A stretch of 64,000 bases of DNA from Dryococelus australis (taxonomy: Eukaryota; Arthropoda; Insecta; Phasmatodea; Phasmatidae): positions 230,879,178-230,943,177 of the forward strand of contig CM057009.1 in assembly GCA_029891345.1 (NCBI GenBank), in the 5' to 3' direction. Each line of letters starts with the position of its first letter. Positions within the stretch are counted from its first letter, which is position 1. Shown in pieces: positions 33,420 through 46,690 of the stretch. Position numbers and translations under genes: made by a program. The notes beneath the pieces were generated by a model. The model saw only the letters and a list, made by a program, of their open reading frames with translations, was not told where the DNA came from and searched no databases.

Positions 33420-33667
33420 TCAACAGGGAAGACAATCCACAAAATTATTGAGTTGAGATGAGAGATTTGGGCGGTTCTTAACAACGAGGTCATGAGAGCC
33501 GGAATGCAAGGGTGGAAGAAACTTGAAATCCCCAAGAAAACCAGTCAAACAGCGTCATCATCCGGCAAGTTTTCGACTTCCAAAAAGCTGTGAGTGATAC
33601 AGCCGAGGATCGAACCCAGTTCGCCTTGATGGGAGGCGAGCAGGCTTACCACTCAGCCACCGCTAGC
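33420..33667 (-). mobile_element. tRNA-derived SINE
   Basis: On the minus strand the head reads GGTGGCTGAGTGGTAAGCC (A box), followed about 27 bases later by GGGTTCGATCC (B box), the internal RNA polymerase III promoter of a tRNA. The acceptor pairing and CCA of a true tRNA are absent. The sequence runs on with 'cagctttttggaagtcgaaa' and 'ctctcatgacctcgttgtt', a body typical of SINEs. The far end is uncertain. Confidence 0.7.
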
Positions 33668-33669
33668 TA

Positions 33670-34815
33670 GGCACCATATAGCTATTTAAATTTTGTTTAT
33701 TATCGTCGAAACCATGTAGGCCTAATTTACTCCAATGAAACGTTGTATGATGGCTGTATATATTAAAAATACAAAATATGTCTACATAAAATCTATTTTC
33801 CCGCCATTTTTGTAAAATAGTGCCAAATGACAAGTTAAACTTATGCGATATCTCCGAAAAAGCAACCGATTTATACCGAATTTGCCAATCATGTAGCACT
33901 ATGGCAAAACATGTAAACTGATAAACTTTGAGAGAGCCAGGCACGTATGTTTAACAAATGGTGGCCATAAAAAATTTACCTCAGAAATTTTTCTCTAAAA
34001 AATTACGAAGCAAATTTCAACCGAAATTTGTACGCTGCCAGCAACAACTATATCCGTCGAAACTGTCTATGCAAAGTCTCATTTCTCCTATGTTTTGTAA
34101 GATAGATCAACACAAAATAAATTCTCTTTGTCTGTTATCAGATTTTCTGCAAAATCAATAAGATTTTGAAAAATTAAAACATTCTCTCTATAAGAAAAAC
34201 TTGAAAATGCAGAGGTACTTTATAATGTAACAAATTAACATTCTTCGCAAATTTTATGGAAACTTAGCATAAGACCGAAACATATAAAAACAAAGAAATA
34301 TTCGTAAATTTCGTGCATTTTGGAAAAATTAGTGGGAGTTCGTAACATGTGTGCCAGTTGTATTGGCAAAGCGTTTTTTTTTTGGTGACTATTAATTTAA
34401 TAAGTTCTCATTTATTACTTCTTCGCCAAAAATGATTGGTTTAATTAAAACGTGCTCCAGTTATATTTATTTGAATTGATTATACTATTCAAAATGTAAA
34501 ACATTGAGAATCTATTTAAATTATTTTTCTGTTGCCCTGGTCTTGTTAACTTGAAGAGGCAAATTACTAGATACAAAGTTAAATAATTTTACGATGAGAT
34601 ATATGTCTATGTTGTGTCCAAAACTAAATTTCTACTTATTAATTGAATGAGTATTTAGTATTTGTAAGATCCAAATATAATTTAAAGTAACCTAATTAAA
34701 TAATTGTTAGTTATCTCTGTTTTTACATCTTTCTAAACATTGTATTACGTATCGAGTAGTCACACCAGACTGGAGTTCTGAGCACGATCAATTTAATATT
34801 TATTCCTGCTCGCGA
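33670..34815. other. AT-rich non-coding DNA
   Basis: Small featureless ORFs only (93 codons minus at 33663-33944, 67 codons plus at 33958-34161). No repeats or element ends recognised. Confidence 0.35.
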
Positions 34816-34820
34816 GGTTA

Positions 34821-35201
34821 TTACCTCCTCTTTGAACTTAACCATACAGCATGTAGTTGTTCTGCGAATTTTTTATCTACTTGTGTTTTCTCTTCTTTCC
34901 AAGTAATTGGTAATTTCACCGGCCAATAAGGGTATGTTAAACTATTGGTGTTTTTTTTTGCCGTTCGTGTTATTTTTTTGTGTGTGCTGAGACACATTTT
35001 TTTTCTTTGATATATCTTGTAGCGGTGCACGTGTTGGGGTTTCGTTCTACGATGCAGTAGATCGTGGGCCAACATCCTTCCTGGGATGATTTCTTCACAG
35101 CCTTTCTTGGTTTCTTCTTGAGTGCTGCTTCTTGGCCTACCCAGCAGACTAAATTTTGATTCTCTCGAGCACCAAGTAATATCTAACAATTTTGTTCGCA
35201 T
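34821..35201 (-). CDS. Unrecognised 126-codon ORF, Lys/Thr/Arg-rich
   Basis: One of the longer clean frames outside the elements. It starts MRTKLLDITWCSRESKF and ends KRR. The middle part is strongly basic (HRYKIYQRKKMCLSTHKKI), and there is a WPVKLPITWKEEKTQ segment. There is no signal peptide, membrane segment or domain I can name. A chance frame is quite possible in DNA this size. An alternative is a fragment of a retroelement or a processed gene, since the basic residues resemble neither the viral nor the zinc-finger ORFs. Confidence 0.25.
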   Translation of the reverse strand: MRTKLLDITWCSRESKFSLLGRPRSSTQEETKKGCEEIIPGRMLAHDLLHRRTKPQHVHRYKIYQRKKMCLSTHKKITRTAKKNTNSLTYPYWPVKLPITWKEEKTQVDKKFAEQLHAVWLSSKRR

Positions 35202-35209
35202 GCCACGTG

Positions 35210-38200
35210 CTCCGAGCTTAAAGCTCTCATTAACATGAACTATTCATAGACTGGTTGAACGAAATTTTTCTTACATTGTCAACAAATTAAAATGATTGTA
35301 TTTTTTGGGACGATAAAACATGTAACCTACGAAATTAAGAAAAGTTTATGTGCCCTTGTGGCTTATACTTGCAAACGGGTACCCGAATGTGATTTCACTT
35401 GCTGCCTTGCTGAAAATTGCAAGTTTTGTTTTAAAGTAACATGATTTGAAAAGAGAAGGAGTTAGTTGTGAAAGATATTGAATGCTCAAGATTTTTGATA
35501 TTTAAATTAATTATTAAAATATTTATTTTACTTATATATAAAGCTCAAATATGTATGCTTATTTGTACGCCATATATATATATGGTGTGGTTAATATGTA
35601 TTTAACAGTTGTTCTACGTGGATAACAAAAGAAAATGACAACCAACAAACCATTTTATCGATACAATAATATATTCATGCAAATCAGTTTTTGTAAAGAC
35701 CGGAGCATGTCTTTAACTTAAGTTCTGCAAACATTACTACAACAGGAAACTGTATCCACCCTTCCACATGTATCACCCTTGTGTCGTGATGAGAGTACCT
35801 ATCGGTGCTGGAATCAACTACACAGGGGTGTTACATAAAGCATGAAAATATAAGTTTGCCAATAATATTATATAAATTACCTACTTGAAAATGCACAGGT
35901 ACATCATAGTAAAAGTACACATTCATAAATTTAATGGAAATATTTTTCAATGACTGCTATCCTATTTGCTGTAAATAATATACGAACTGTTTAATATGTA
36001 TTTCATAATGGTGAAGAATATGTATTATGTGTTGCTCTATTATGCATGTACCAAGTATTCTCAGCGCACAAGCACTTGCTCTTGCTCTCTCAATGAGCTT
36101 TGATTTCCTCTATTAAATGCAGTAAAAGATGAGCTATAACATTAGAAAATTAATCTCAAAATTTATTTTTATGACTGGCAAAATGTAGTATGTTACTGGT
36201 AGCTTAGACATGGTAACGATATATGACTTACTGTGCAACATTTTACAGTTTCTGAAGGCTTTACAGACGAGTCTAATGAAAATACGCACTGAAAAAATAT
36301 TTTTTGCAAAGAATGAATATAATAAATTTAACTACAAATTTATGCATTTCATCTGTCACTATAACAAACTGTTAATATAATATACAGCACGTAATTATTT
36401 CTTGCACGACCATCTGGGAGAAATTGGAGACCTATTTCTTCATATAAGATGCTCAATGTGTGAAATGTACATTAGCAAATCATGTACTATGTGCTACATA
36501 CAAATTTTTTATTTGTAATTACTTGAAATAGTTATCCACAACTGCGTCTCTAAAGCACTTAAAACAGTGTTTCTTCCATGTCTATTGTCATTAGCAATTC
36601 ATATCACAATGAGACATAAAATCCATATTTTGTCAGACTTAAAGGCTGATAATGATTAAGTTACATCTTTGAAGTTAAGGTAAAATCCAGCTATCATATT
36701 GTTTTAAAAATACTTTTTCTCATGATATTAGCATACAGTTTCAGTAATAAATATCTGGCATACATTGATATACACTTTAAAAAATACTACTGTGCAGTAC
36801 AAAAAGAACTAAACATTAAAACCTGCACAATTGAAACTACCCAAAATATACACTGTAGTAGCAAGCCAGTGGCAACTATGGATGCAGCATTCTGAAATCA
36901 CTAAGGTTGATAAAATCCAGAAACACGTGAGAAAAAAAAAGTTTATTTAATACTCTGCTGGATCAGTGATAAAAAATATCTTGAAAAATAGGTCAGAAAC
37001 AAAATATATAAATCAATATCCTTTAAATATATACAGTATTTATTCAATAAATAGTAAAAATTTCCAGTCATAATTAAAAAACATCCACAATATTATATTA
37101 TTATAAGCATGGTATATGATAAATGATGGAGCCTAAGTATGTACACAATCTGTTTTCACCAAATGTTGAACTTACAATAAAACTTTTACATAAATGTTTT
37201 CCATAATACAAGAAGTGCCAGCAAACAAAATGATTTAAGAGACTAACATAAAGCTTTTAAAAATTGCCAACAAAATCAATAAAACAAAAATAAACATTAC
37301 CTTTTCAACAATAAATTAATATTTGTGCTGCAACAATACGTGCATACATATTGAAACAATATTTTAGCGACATATAGCATTTCCTCAATGCAAACACAAG
37401 GGAAGAGTACAAAATCAAGCATTTTATGTTTCTCTGCAAGGCTTAGATGGCATTCGGTGTATGGGTTAGTTCAATTGTGCTGAATATAATTTATACTGTT
37501 TCCTAAAAATATACTTTAGAGACAAACTACAGGTAACTACAGCCTACTACCTTTAGTTATTTTTAACACCTAATAATTTCAAAATAAGGTATGTATAATG
37601 TATAACTGTAGATATTTCCCCTTGCTATGCATCATGAACTATGTATTATGCATATGAACTTAATTTTAAAGTGGCAAGATAACTGATAAATTAAGGTTTA
37701 TAAAAAAGGAAAAACAAATAGGTATTCTGCATTTCATTTAAGTGGGGTAAATTTTGACAAACATGATCCACATACTTAAATGTTCTCTTTACAAATTATT
37801 GTACCAGCTGACGAGTAGTTACGGAAGTATATTATGTTTGCAATACTGGTGACTAACATTTTGTAGTATAAATTATGTTTTGAATTTAATTTACAATTTT
37901 TTTCGCCCTAAAAGATGGGCTTTGTAAGTGTATTGAGCAATTGTGAATAAGCACGCAGTCAGTTAAGATTAACCAAATGTTTCCAGCTCGGCGAATACCA
38001 TTGTGCATCAGTGCATGTGCACTTTTTTTTTGACGTTTACGCAAGACGATTAGCTATTTAGTTATGGAAACTTGCATTAAGCATAGTTGATTGTCTGCAT
38101 TTTTATAGTGTGTCATCTTGAGTGAGTAGTAATATCAGTAATAGGCTCATATTCCTTAACCTTCAAGAAGCATCACAAACATATTTTACAATCATAGGTT

Positions 38201-40990
38201 TAAGTTTGTTGGTTTTAGGAATTATGCCAAGTTTTTCTGCAAATAAAATACGTTAGTATTAGTAATAAACGACAGTGATTTAAGCCAAGTAATAGCCCAA
38301 CGATTGCTCCCACCCACATGTTCATAAATTATGGTTGGGAATTACAAACAGTATCTTTGTTTCGTGAATAAATTATCTCAGAACAGTTATACATCGCATT
38401 ATTGAAATGTGCAGTATGTAACCTACAAAAGCTGTCTTTCAACTATCTGCTTATTGTAATGGAAACCCAACGATTTTGGTTAGGTTGACTTCGCTTAAAA
38501 CAGTTGACGTTACTGGCTATTACTCACATTGGTACAAATAGTGATGAATTTGTTAAGTTTCTTAATGTGAAGCACGTGAATACTTTTTACAAGTTTGATT
38601 ATTTCCTTACCAGCAATTTTTTTCCTCTGCTCCATCAAAACAATATGCAATTCATATTGATACTCTTTTAAGATGGGCCACAAAACAATGCAGTCTCATG
38701 AAATACATTTAGACCCAGATGTTATTATGTAAAATAAGAAACTAAAACACCAAATAAACACAGGCAATAGTGAAGCTATTATGTATGTTTTAAAGTTTCA
38801 GTGGCAAAATATGTCATTCCAACAAAGAATTACATGGCAACAAACTTTTAAAATAACCCCTGTGAAGAAATCATTGACGTAAGGTAAATATTATAACTGA
38901 TGCACTTAATATGTCACATCATACAAATTTGTTTTCTCTGACTGCTTTTTATTACATACCATGAAAGTTAAATTGTAATTATACTCACAAAATATTCTAT
39001 ACAGAGTGGAGCCACACCTGAAAAAAAAATAGAGCGTCCTTAAAAGTAACATTTTTTCGTTCATCACAAGGTACTGCATTTCTGAAATGTATCTTAACTT
39101 CAGACTTATATTACACTGATTTGATACAAATTTCAATTTTGAAAGATAATAGGCCTCTACTGCTATTTTGGACTCAAAAAGTTAAGTGGTTTTAAATGTA
39201 AGATTTTCATTTTATGGAATGTGGAACCGATAAAAAGATTTGGATTGGAAATAAGTGGTAACGAATCCACATTAGGGAATGTAGAAGAAAATATGTAGCA
39301 TTTCAGATGTAGCACCTGTAAAGTTAAAAAATCTGCAAACTAATTTTATTTTTAAATAAAAGAATGTCTTTCTTTCTACAAAACTGTGTAAACATCTTTA
39401 GCTTTTCTGTGCACAACAACGTATAAAGTGCAAACTATAACTGTTATTACCAATTCATACTTACTAACATTATTTTCTGCTTTAAAATAGGACTAAACAC
39501 AGCTATGTTCGCATGCAATTACAGAAAGGAAGTATATAGTATGCGGTTAAATATAATACGAAATAAATTTAAAAAATATATATTTTTTTAAAAATCTAGA
39601 AAGTAATAATAAGGAAGAGAGTAATAATGTGCTTCGAAGCCAGTTTTTGCTGTTACAGTTCTTCTAGGTGTCTTGTAAAAGCAGCAATCCTTGATATAGC
39701 GTCGATCACATTCTTTGATGTCCCGTCGTTATGGTTACCCCTTGTTTTTGTTTGAATCCACTCTCTGGGTGTATTTTTATAATGGACCTTAGAAACAGAA
39801 ATCATGATATTCAATAAAAAATGTAAATTGTACAAGAGGTTTAGTATTTTTCACAAAACTTCTTAAACTGAACTACTATATTACAAAAAATTTTGAGAAA
39901 ATTTCGTGTTACTTATTATGAGTGGAATGGACCCCGTGGGAACCCCGTGTCCAAGATCAAGAAGCGAGGGAGCGATATGGGCGACGCTAACACGCACGCC
40001 TAGTGCCTGATTGCTCCTACGCGCAAGGCATGCAGAGTTTTCGAAGTAACGCTGTACTGTGTAAATTAGATCTGTAACATAGGGGTTTTATTACACGCGA
40101 TGAAAGACCACAGATTTAACTATGCCCTTATTTTTGCACTTTTCTCTTGCGCTTAAGTAAAATGCATAGGCAAGCTTTAAACATGCGATGCTTGACCATT
40201 TCCACGATTTTTTTCTTCCAAGAATACACTTAACATGGCAAAAGTAAAAATAATAGGAGGATAGATAATTTTTTTTTCTGACAAAAAGTCGTATTTGCAG
40301 AACATTTATTTACCGAGATACGCGTATTTGCGCAAACAACTATTTCACAAAAATGCGGGCTTCCAGCCCACTCGTAAGTGAATAAAACCCTTGCAAATAT
40401 ATTCACAATGAATTTAAATTTATTGTAACTTACCAAATTTACTTTTGTTAGAACTGATAAGAGTGACTTTTCGAAGCATTTCCCAGTAAATAAGAGTTTG
40501 TCACAATATGTTTGTAAACACTTTTAAGTAAGATTATTTTCTTGAACCACTAGCCACTATTCTTCGGATCTACCCTTTTTTTTATATATATAAGATCATG
40601 TTCACAATAAAAGACAGTATAATTTTTATCGGGATTCATGCTTTGTTTATTATTTTCTAAGGATGCGTGGCTATATATGAAATTTTCATCCTCCTCAAAC
40701 ATCTAACCATAAATTTTTGCAGCCATTGTACAACTTAAACAAATGTGTGTCATGAATGCAACTAGGTCACAGTGTCAAACTTATATCTGAATTCAACTTT
40801 GTTATATTCAAGCATCGGTAGAGCATGTACAGTCTATTTAATATAAGAATTCCTTTTTTGACAGATTGTGTAGAACATGTAACCAGTAAACAAACATGCT
40901 ACGTATCTTCCCACTGCACATGGTATCCACCTGAGTGTCAAAATACGTTTCATCTGTAAAGACAGACATCAATGAGATGTTAAGCCTGCC
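35210..40990. other. Long AT-rich non-coding stretch (~5.8 kb)
   Basis: Very few open frames, none above 80 codons, with no visible element ends, satellites or RNA genes. A small TA palindrome ('catatatatatatgg') lies near 35571. It could be intron or intergenic DNA of a host gene; no exon was recognised. Confidence 0.4.
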
Positions 40991-40994
40991 AAAA

Positions 40995-42282
40995 GGCGGT
41001 TCACGATAAAGTGAACAATAAAGAAATCAACCTTTGAAAAAAACCACTGCCTGCAACTGCGTATGTGTATCCATGTGTCTCGCCGCGTAAGCTTTTGGCG
41101 TACACTGTCAGTTAAGTTGGCAATGAAGTAAGAAAAGTAATTCAAGGTAATAACGCCGTGTTTGGGATCGAAATGTTTTAATTTAAGTATACTTAAGACA
41201 TTTTATTTATTTTATGCACATTTAAGTAAGTATTGGCGTAAAAATTATGCATTTATTATACATCATAATTGTATTTAGTAACTTGATCGGCACGCCAGTA
41301 AAAATTAATGGCCTGTCATTTTGTTTTAATACTTCTTGCTTTGCGTCTGTTTTGGCGGTGAATTTGCAAGTTTGAAGTTGTTATGTTTTAATATTTCTAG
41401 TTCCATTTTCAGTTTATCTTTAATCAACTGGGGTTTTTCATAGATTTTGTAGTGTTTATTTTTAGTATTACTTTTATAATGTGTCCTTTATATTAGCAAT
41501 CTTCTGTCATGTGAGCATGCATTTCTTGTACATTAATAATAAAAAATTCCCCACAGCTTTGTGTGTGCATACACAATTAATTGTAAGTTTACTAACTGTA
41601 ATAAAATATTTTCTTTAATTTTTTTAGTTTTTCAACAGTAGTTGCAATAAAGGAACCAAAACAATGATGACATTTCATGAGCTTCACTTATAAAATTGGT
41701 TTCTTGAGATCTCTGGGGGTTTGACAGAATTGAAATGTCGCATAAATTTGAACTACAAGAGTCACTGTAAATATGGCCGTTACTTGAACAGTATTTCACT
41801 TCACTAAAAACGTTAAGACATTATATTTTTGTTTAAATTGTTTTTACCATCCGGAATGTAGGTGGTGCCAGTTACAAGCCTGTTATACCCTTCTGTTACT
41901 ACTTCAGTTTACAGCATAAAGAATAAATTTTTGGGGAGGGGGCAGATTTAAAATGGGTGTTAATGTGTATATAATATGATATGTATAGATATAATATGTA
42001 TTATACTTAATATATAATGTAATATATAGAATATGTAATTGGGTATATACATTTCTTATATGTGTAACACAATTATTATGTACTTAATTAGTTATAATTG
42101 CTTATTACTGAGGATACAAAACATTTTGCCAGTGATGGAATGTAAACATTGATTTTGAAAGGTGGCAATCACATTGCAGTCACATGGCAATGTTTGCTTG
42201 CATATGGCAGAAGGATACATAATGGACATGAAAGTATAACTTTAGCAGGGCATTCCAAAGTGCTCATTTTACCATGAACCAC
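40995..42282. mobile_element. Possible longer relative of the TA-flanked MITE family
   Basis: The left end 'ggcggttcacgataaagtga' matches the MITE terminus at 13441. About 1.29 kb later, 'aaagtgctcattttaccatg' followed by 'aacc' matches the inverse terminus. The inside differs from the short MITEs and has no ORF. It could be a longer internal-deletion relative or two separate half elements. Confidence 0.4.
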
Positions 42283-42289
42283 ATATGCC

Positions 42290-44985
42290 TATCTACATCA
42301 GAAAGTGTCGTCAAGCTGCTCATGCATAGAAAATGAGAAAGAATTGATTTTGCTGTAGGATTTTTGATCATAGCAATGAACATAAGATGATTTGGAACCA
42401 TTGAAGCTTGTAATGTTGCAAGTAATAGTGATTGATATTTCCAGGAAATATTTTAATTTTCATATTCCTTCACGGATAAAGTAATTTATTCAGTGTTTAG
42501 AACTTAGTGATAGTATAATTTTGTATTTATTGATATATTTTCGAATCTCAAAGTTTGTAATTTCATCCTAGTCATGCGGCAATGGTGATGAAACACCTTT
42601 TTCTTTCAATAGGAAGCTAGGGACTCGTAGTTGGCTGTTACAATATAAGCAAGATGACAAGGGTCGTGCTGTGGTGACATGATAAGATACACACCTTGTT
42701 GGGAGGGAGTGTGTGCTATTTTTTAGATATGACGGTATCACGCGACATCTCGATTGGGCAGTTTTAAGTGGTGCAATAAAGACTTGAGAAGATGCTTATA
42801 GTAGGCAGAGCCTTCCTCGTGCTAGTCTCAGTTTCCGGCAATGTAGTGCTAGTTAGTTTCTAGTCAAATGACTAAGAGTAGTAGTGCCAGTTTTGAGTCA
42901 AGTTTCGGTCAGCGAGAACACATGATGGACGTTTGAAGTGTAGGCTACACGCCAGTCGTAATTGCAACTCACACCGGCAGCGCCCACGAGCTTTCTTTTT
43001 CATATTTTGAAATAATCTAAACATACTAAATTATTTCCACCAGTGTGAAGGGGTCATTCGTTCAGGGCGCCGGGAATGTGTTTATTTTCTCGTGAGTATT
43101 TTCTCTCCCGCCTTTGTAAATAGACTCGCAATTTGAGTATTTTCGACAGCAGAAGAATAGATACCGTGATTCTCACCTCGTTCATGTTTGTTTGCTGTTA
43201 AGTACTTTTTCTGTGCTGCTGTTGTGATTAAACTGCATAATTTTCTGTGCCTCTGTTGCAACTGACGTGCAAAGTATAATTAAATCCAGTTGAACAATAT
43301 TTCTGGCTCGTCTAATTATTATATTTTGGCTCCTTTACAAACTTGATTCTCAATGTTCATACCCGACTGAGTTAAGCGAAATGTTCAACTGTGTCAACAA
43401 ATGGCACGTCTCCTAACATTACAAGCTTTTTTGCCCAGCAAACAGAATTAATACATCATACTGGTCACAGAAAATTATGTCTTGGTTTGATTTACGAGGC
43501 TAATATGATATATATATATCATATGTATATATATATATACACATATATATATCAACATACACACACACACATATGTGTGTGTGTGTGTTTGTGTGAAAAT
43601 TTGAAGCATTAGGAATTCAGGGAAATTATCAGCCAGCATATTTTCATTCATAATAATGAAGTTTTTCGCGATTAAAAGTGGTGTCAGCTGATCAAGCAGG
43701 CATAATAGATTAGTTTACATTTTGTACACGCAATGAGGCTATTTATAAATTAACCACAGTAATGAGTGCACCTGGATAACAATATATCATACTTAACATA
43801 ATTATTATTTGCCACAAATATGATTCCATTGCAAAACAATGTGCAGTTTTAATATACAACATTTCTTTTCGCTTTGTTACTGAATTGGGAATTGACATGG
43901 AACACAAAATAGCGAGTCGGTCTCAGGAAGGCTCAGTGATTACGGACAGTATCAAAATTATTAGCAAAGCAAAATTGCTGCACACGGAAATATGTAAGTT
44001 AAAAAAATTAATGCAGCTTGCGGAAAATATACATTTCTCGGTATTCGTTCGTATATTTGTATTTTACATATGAAACATGAGTCGTTTCACGGGGGCGTGG
44101 TTTTCAAAGCGAGCGGTGGGTGCTGGACAACAAATGTCAGCACATTTGCATACTCTGAAGGTGTATCTCAAAGTTATCTATCACATCTGTATAAAAGTAC
44201 ATTTTTCATCTCATACAGGCCCAAAACGACTCGGGTTTGAAATATATTGTCTTAAATTGATGTATAAATATTTGAAGAACACTGCTAGACTGATCTGTGG
44301 CCTCTTTAATTAATTTGAAGCATGCATGTGGCGAATTTAGCAGTAGCTACGAACAAAAATAAACTATCACACACGGTTTAAGTTCCGTTTTGTTTGAAAC
44401 TCCTATACATTATTCTAAAACCAAATTTAGTTTGTTACACTAATAGCAGCTGTTCATAACATAAAATAAAATACATATATATGCATTTTCTCTACGAACT
44501 GTCTCCTACCCGCGTATTACTCCAGTGTCTGTTGTGTGAAGGGAAGACTGACAGAATAGCCAACATGAAATTCTCGTTCAATCATTCACGCATCATCTGA
44601 TACAGGATTTTGTATATGGGAATCTTCTTTTTTGACATGTTGCCACACACCGGCTGTCAAAAATTGGAATTCTTACATAAAATAGACTATACAATGGAAA
44701 ATCTATCCACAGTTCTCATATGATCATTTGTCTGTAGTTATAACTAATTACTTTCCATTGTTCCATTTAGAATTTAACAGCAATTATTAATTTTTGTTCA
44801 TTTCCCTTTTGCTATTCCAAATCATTATCCACAATCACCAAATATAAATAGCATTAATTATTTGTAGCTGTAAACTAAAAGACATTCTTGCATTACATGT
44901 TTCCATGGATAAAATGTAGGCCTACAATGAAACCTCATTTCTCCAATCCAGTTTATTAATTTTTCCTTAACAGCTATTTTTGGTC
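42290..44985. other. Non-coding DNA with microsatellites
   Basis: No supported gene. Contains the (TA)/(CA)/(TG) hairpin at about 43508-43595 and several 60-78 codon ORFs without domains. Confidence 0.35.
43508..43595. repeat. TA/CA/TG compound microsatellite forming a hairpin
   Basis: (TA)n tracts lead into a CA run, then 'atatgtgtgtgtg'. The CA run followed by the TG run is self-complementary. Confidence 0.9.
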
Positions 44986-44990
44986 ACTCC

Positions 44991-45079
44991 TGACAAATAT
45001 CCATTATAAACACGACAAATAGCCTATATAAACCAGACAAATATCCTATATAAACCAGACAAATATCCTATATAAACAA
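44991..45079. repeat. 22-bp tandem repeat, four copies
   Basis: Unit 'gacaaatatcctatataaac' plus two bases. The last two copies are almost identical and the first two diverged. Confidence 0.9.
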
Positions 45080-45857
45080 TGTAGACCTACATGCTATGAT
45101 TCTTAATGCATTAATCTATTGCATCCATAGATCAGATGTTCTGCCGGAAAGCCAAAATATATTTTGAACAATCTTTTAACTACGAAATACAGGGGATTTT
45201 CGATGGTTCATTCTCGTTATGTATGCTGTTGCTTTGCTGTATTTCCCATCCCTACACTCACCAAAGTTTGCACCCAGCATTCATTTTTGAACACTATGTG
45301 AATGCAAAACAACTGGGATGATTGACAACTGATGCTATCGATGGTATTGTTTACATTCCGCAAGAGTTTTTCGCGTTCTGTTTTGTTCTTACATCTTTAC
45401 TGCATGTTTAAGTCGGCAACAATGAGAAAACCTCTCATATTATTTTCTTCTTATGAATTTACTGCACTAGTAGGTTGGCAGCTATGTGAACGAATCACAC
45501 AATTTATGACACTGTATTCAACGGTCTGTGTTCTTGTTATTATAATCTGAATATGGAATGAGGTTTTAGGTGTCGCTAATTTTGACGAGCATGGTTATAA
45601 TTGGAAACTATTTGCTGCAGGTTTCATTAGAATCGCAAATGTTTGAAAAAGACTAGACAAGTGATGATTGGCAAACATTTTCACAAATAACTAAGTTGTG
45701 GTAATTTTTGCTCTGCCGATGAAGCAACACTGGACGTTAATATTAACACAAATAAAAATTAAATTTTGCTCAATTTCAAGAATTGAAGTTTTTAATTTGG
45801 AGTGAATATTTTGTAATAAATGGACTTGAATATGTTTCCTTAATGAGATATTTAGGT
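45080..45857. other. Non-coding DNA before the fold-back element
   Basis: Small ORFs (61, 72 and 68 codons) without domains. Nothing else seen. Confidence 0.3.
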
Positions 45858-46690
45858 TGTTAGTGTAAACAACAATGCATTTTGAGGTTATGTACACTAT
45901 TTCTCATGTCTGAAATCCAAGTCTGCATCCATTGTTTTCCTACATGCTTAGTTACTGATCTAGAATTCACGGTACATATAAATGTTACAATCCCACCTGT
46001 TTAGCCATAAAATTTATCAAACAAGCACTCAAGGAAATGTTTACAGTGTGCCACAAATATAATCTAGCAAATATAATATAGTCTAGTTAACACTCAACAG
46101 AGTCCTCTAGTATTATGTTACGGAAGTTAGTTTAGAATACCATTGAGTGTATGCAGGTGCTATAAACCAAAAATTAATAATAATACATATGATGTGACAG
46201 CAGCAACCTTATAACAATATATAAATGCAACTCTGCAAGTGCATTATGAATTTAAGAAAAGATCTGACACGTGATGCTATCTGCACATTTATGTAGCACA
46301 CTCTACTTTCACCTGCGTCCAATCTTGGAATGCACCAATCCTTATGGGCTAGTCCAAAACCACTGCTGGAAAATAAACTGAGACGGACATGTGTGTGTTT
46401 GAGTGCTAGTGAACAGCCCCCATATTAAATCTCGAACATGTGCTGCTACGAGCGAAGCTACACACCACGAGCGTCAACGTGATCCCTCCGCTACAGTTTG
46501 AATAACTCGCTACTCCAGGACGGCAACGGTATTTCACAATCCCGCCGCTTGAGAGCAAAGCGCCACACGCTGGAGCATTTACTGCCTCCAAGATGCGTGG
46601 GCTGGCCAGATCACATTATAACCTCGCAGCCTCTTAGTGAATACCGCAGAGATAAGAATCCAGCCTCCTATGTGTGACGTCACAAGACCA
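45858..46690. mobile_element. Fold-back element, left terminal inverted repeat (~830 bp)
   Basis: Inverse of 49525-50383. The outermost shared phrase is 'caatgcattttgaggtta', and the innermost is near 'tgtgacgtcacaagaccaaa'. Both arms contain the same 61-codon frame (minus here at 46591-46406, plus at 49628-49813) with few differences, which only reflects arm similarity. No transposase lies between the arms. Long inverted repeats around unrelated DNA fit a Foldback-like or other non-autonomous DNA element. Confidence 0.8.

Noticed and set aside
43391-43612. 73-codon ORF with Ile/Tyr and Cys/Val repeats
   Set aside because: Translation of the TA/CA/TG microsatellite.
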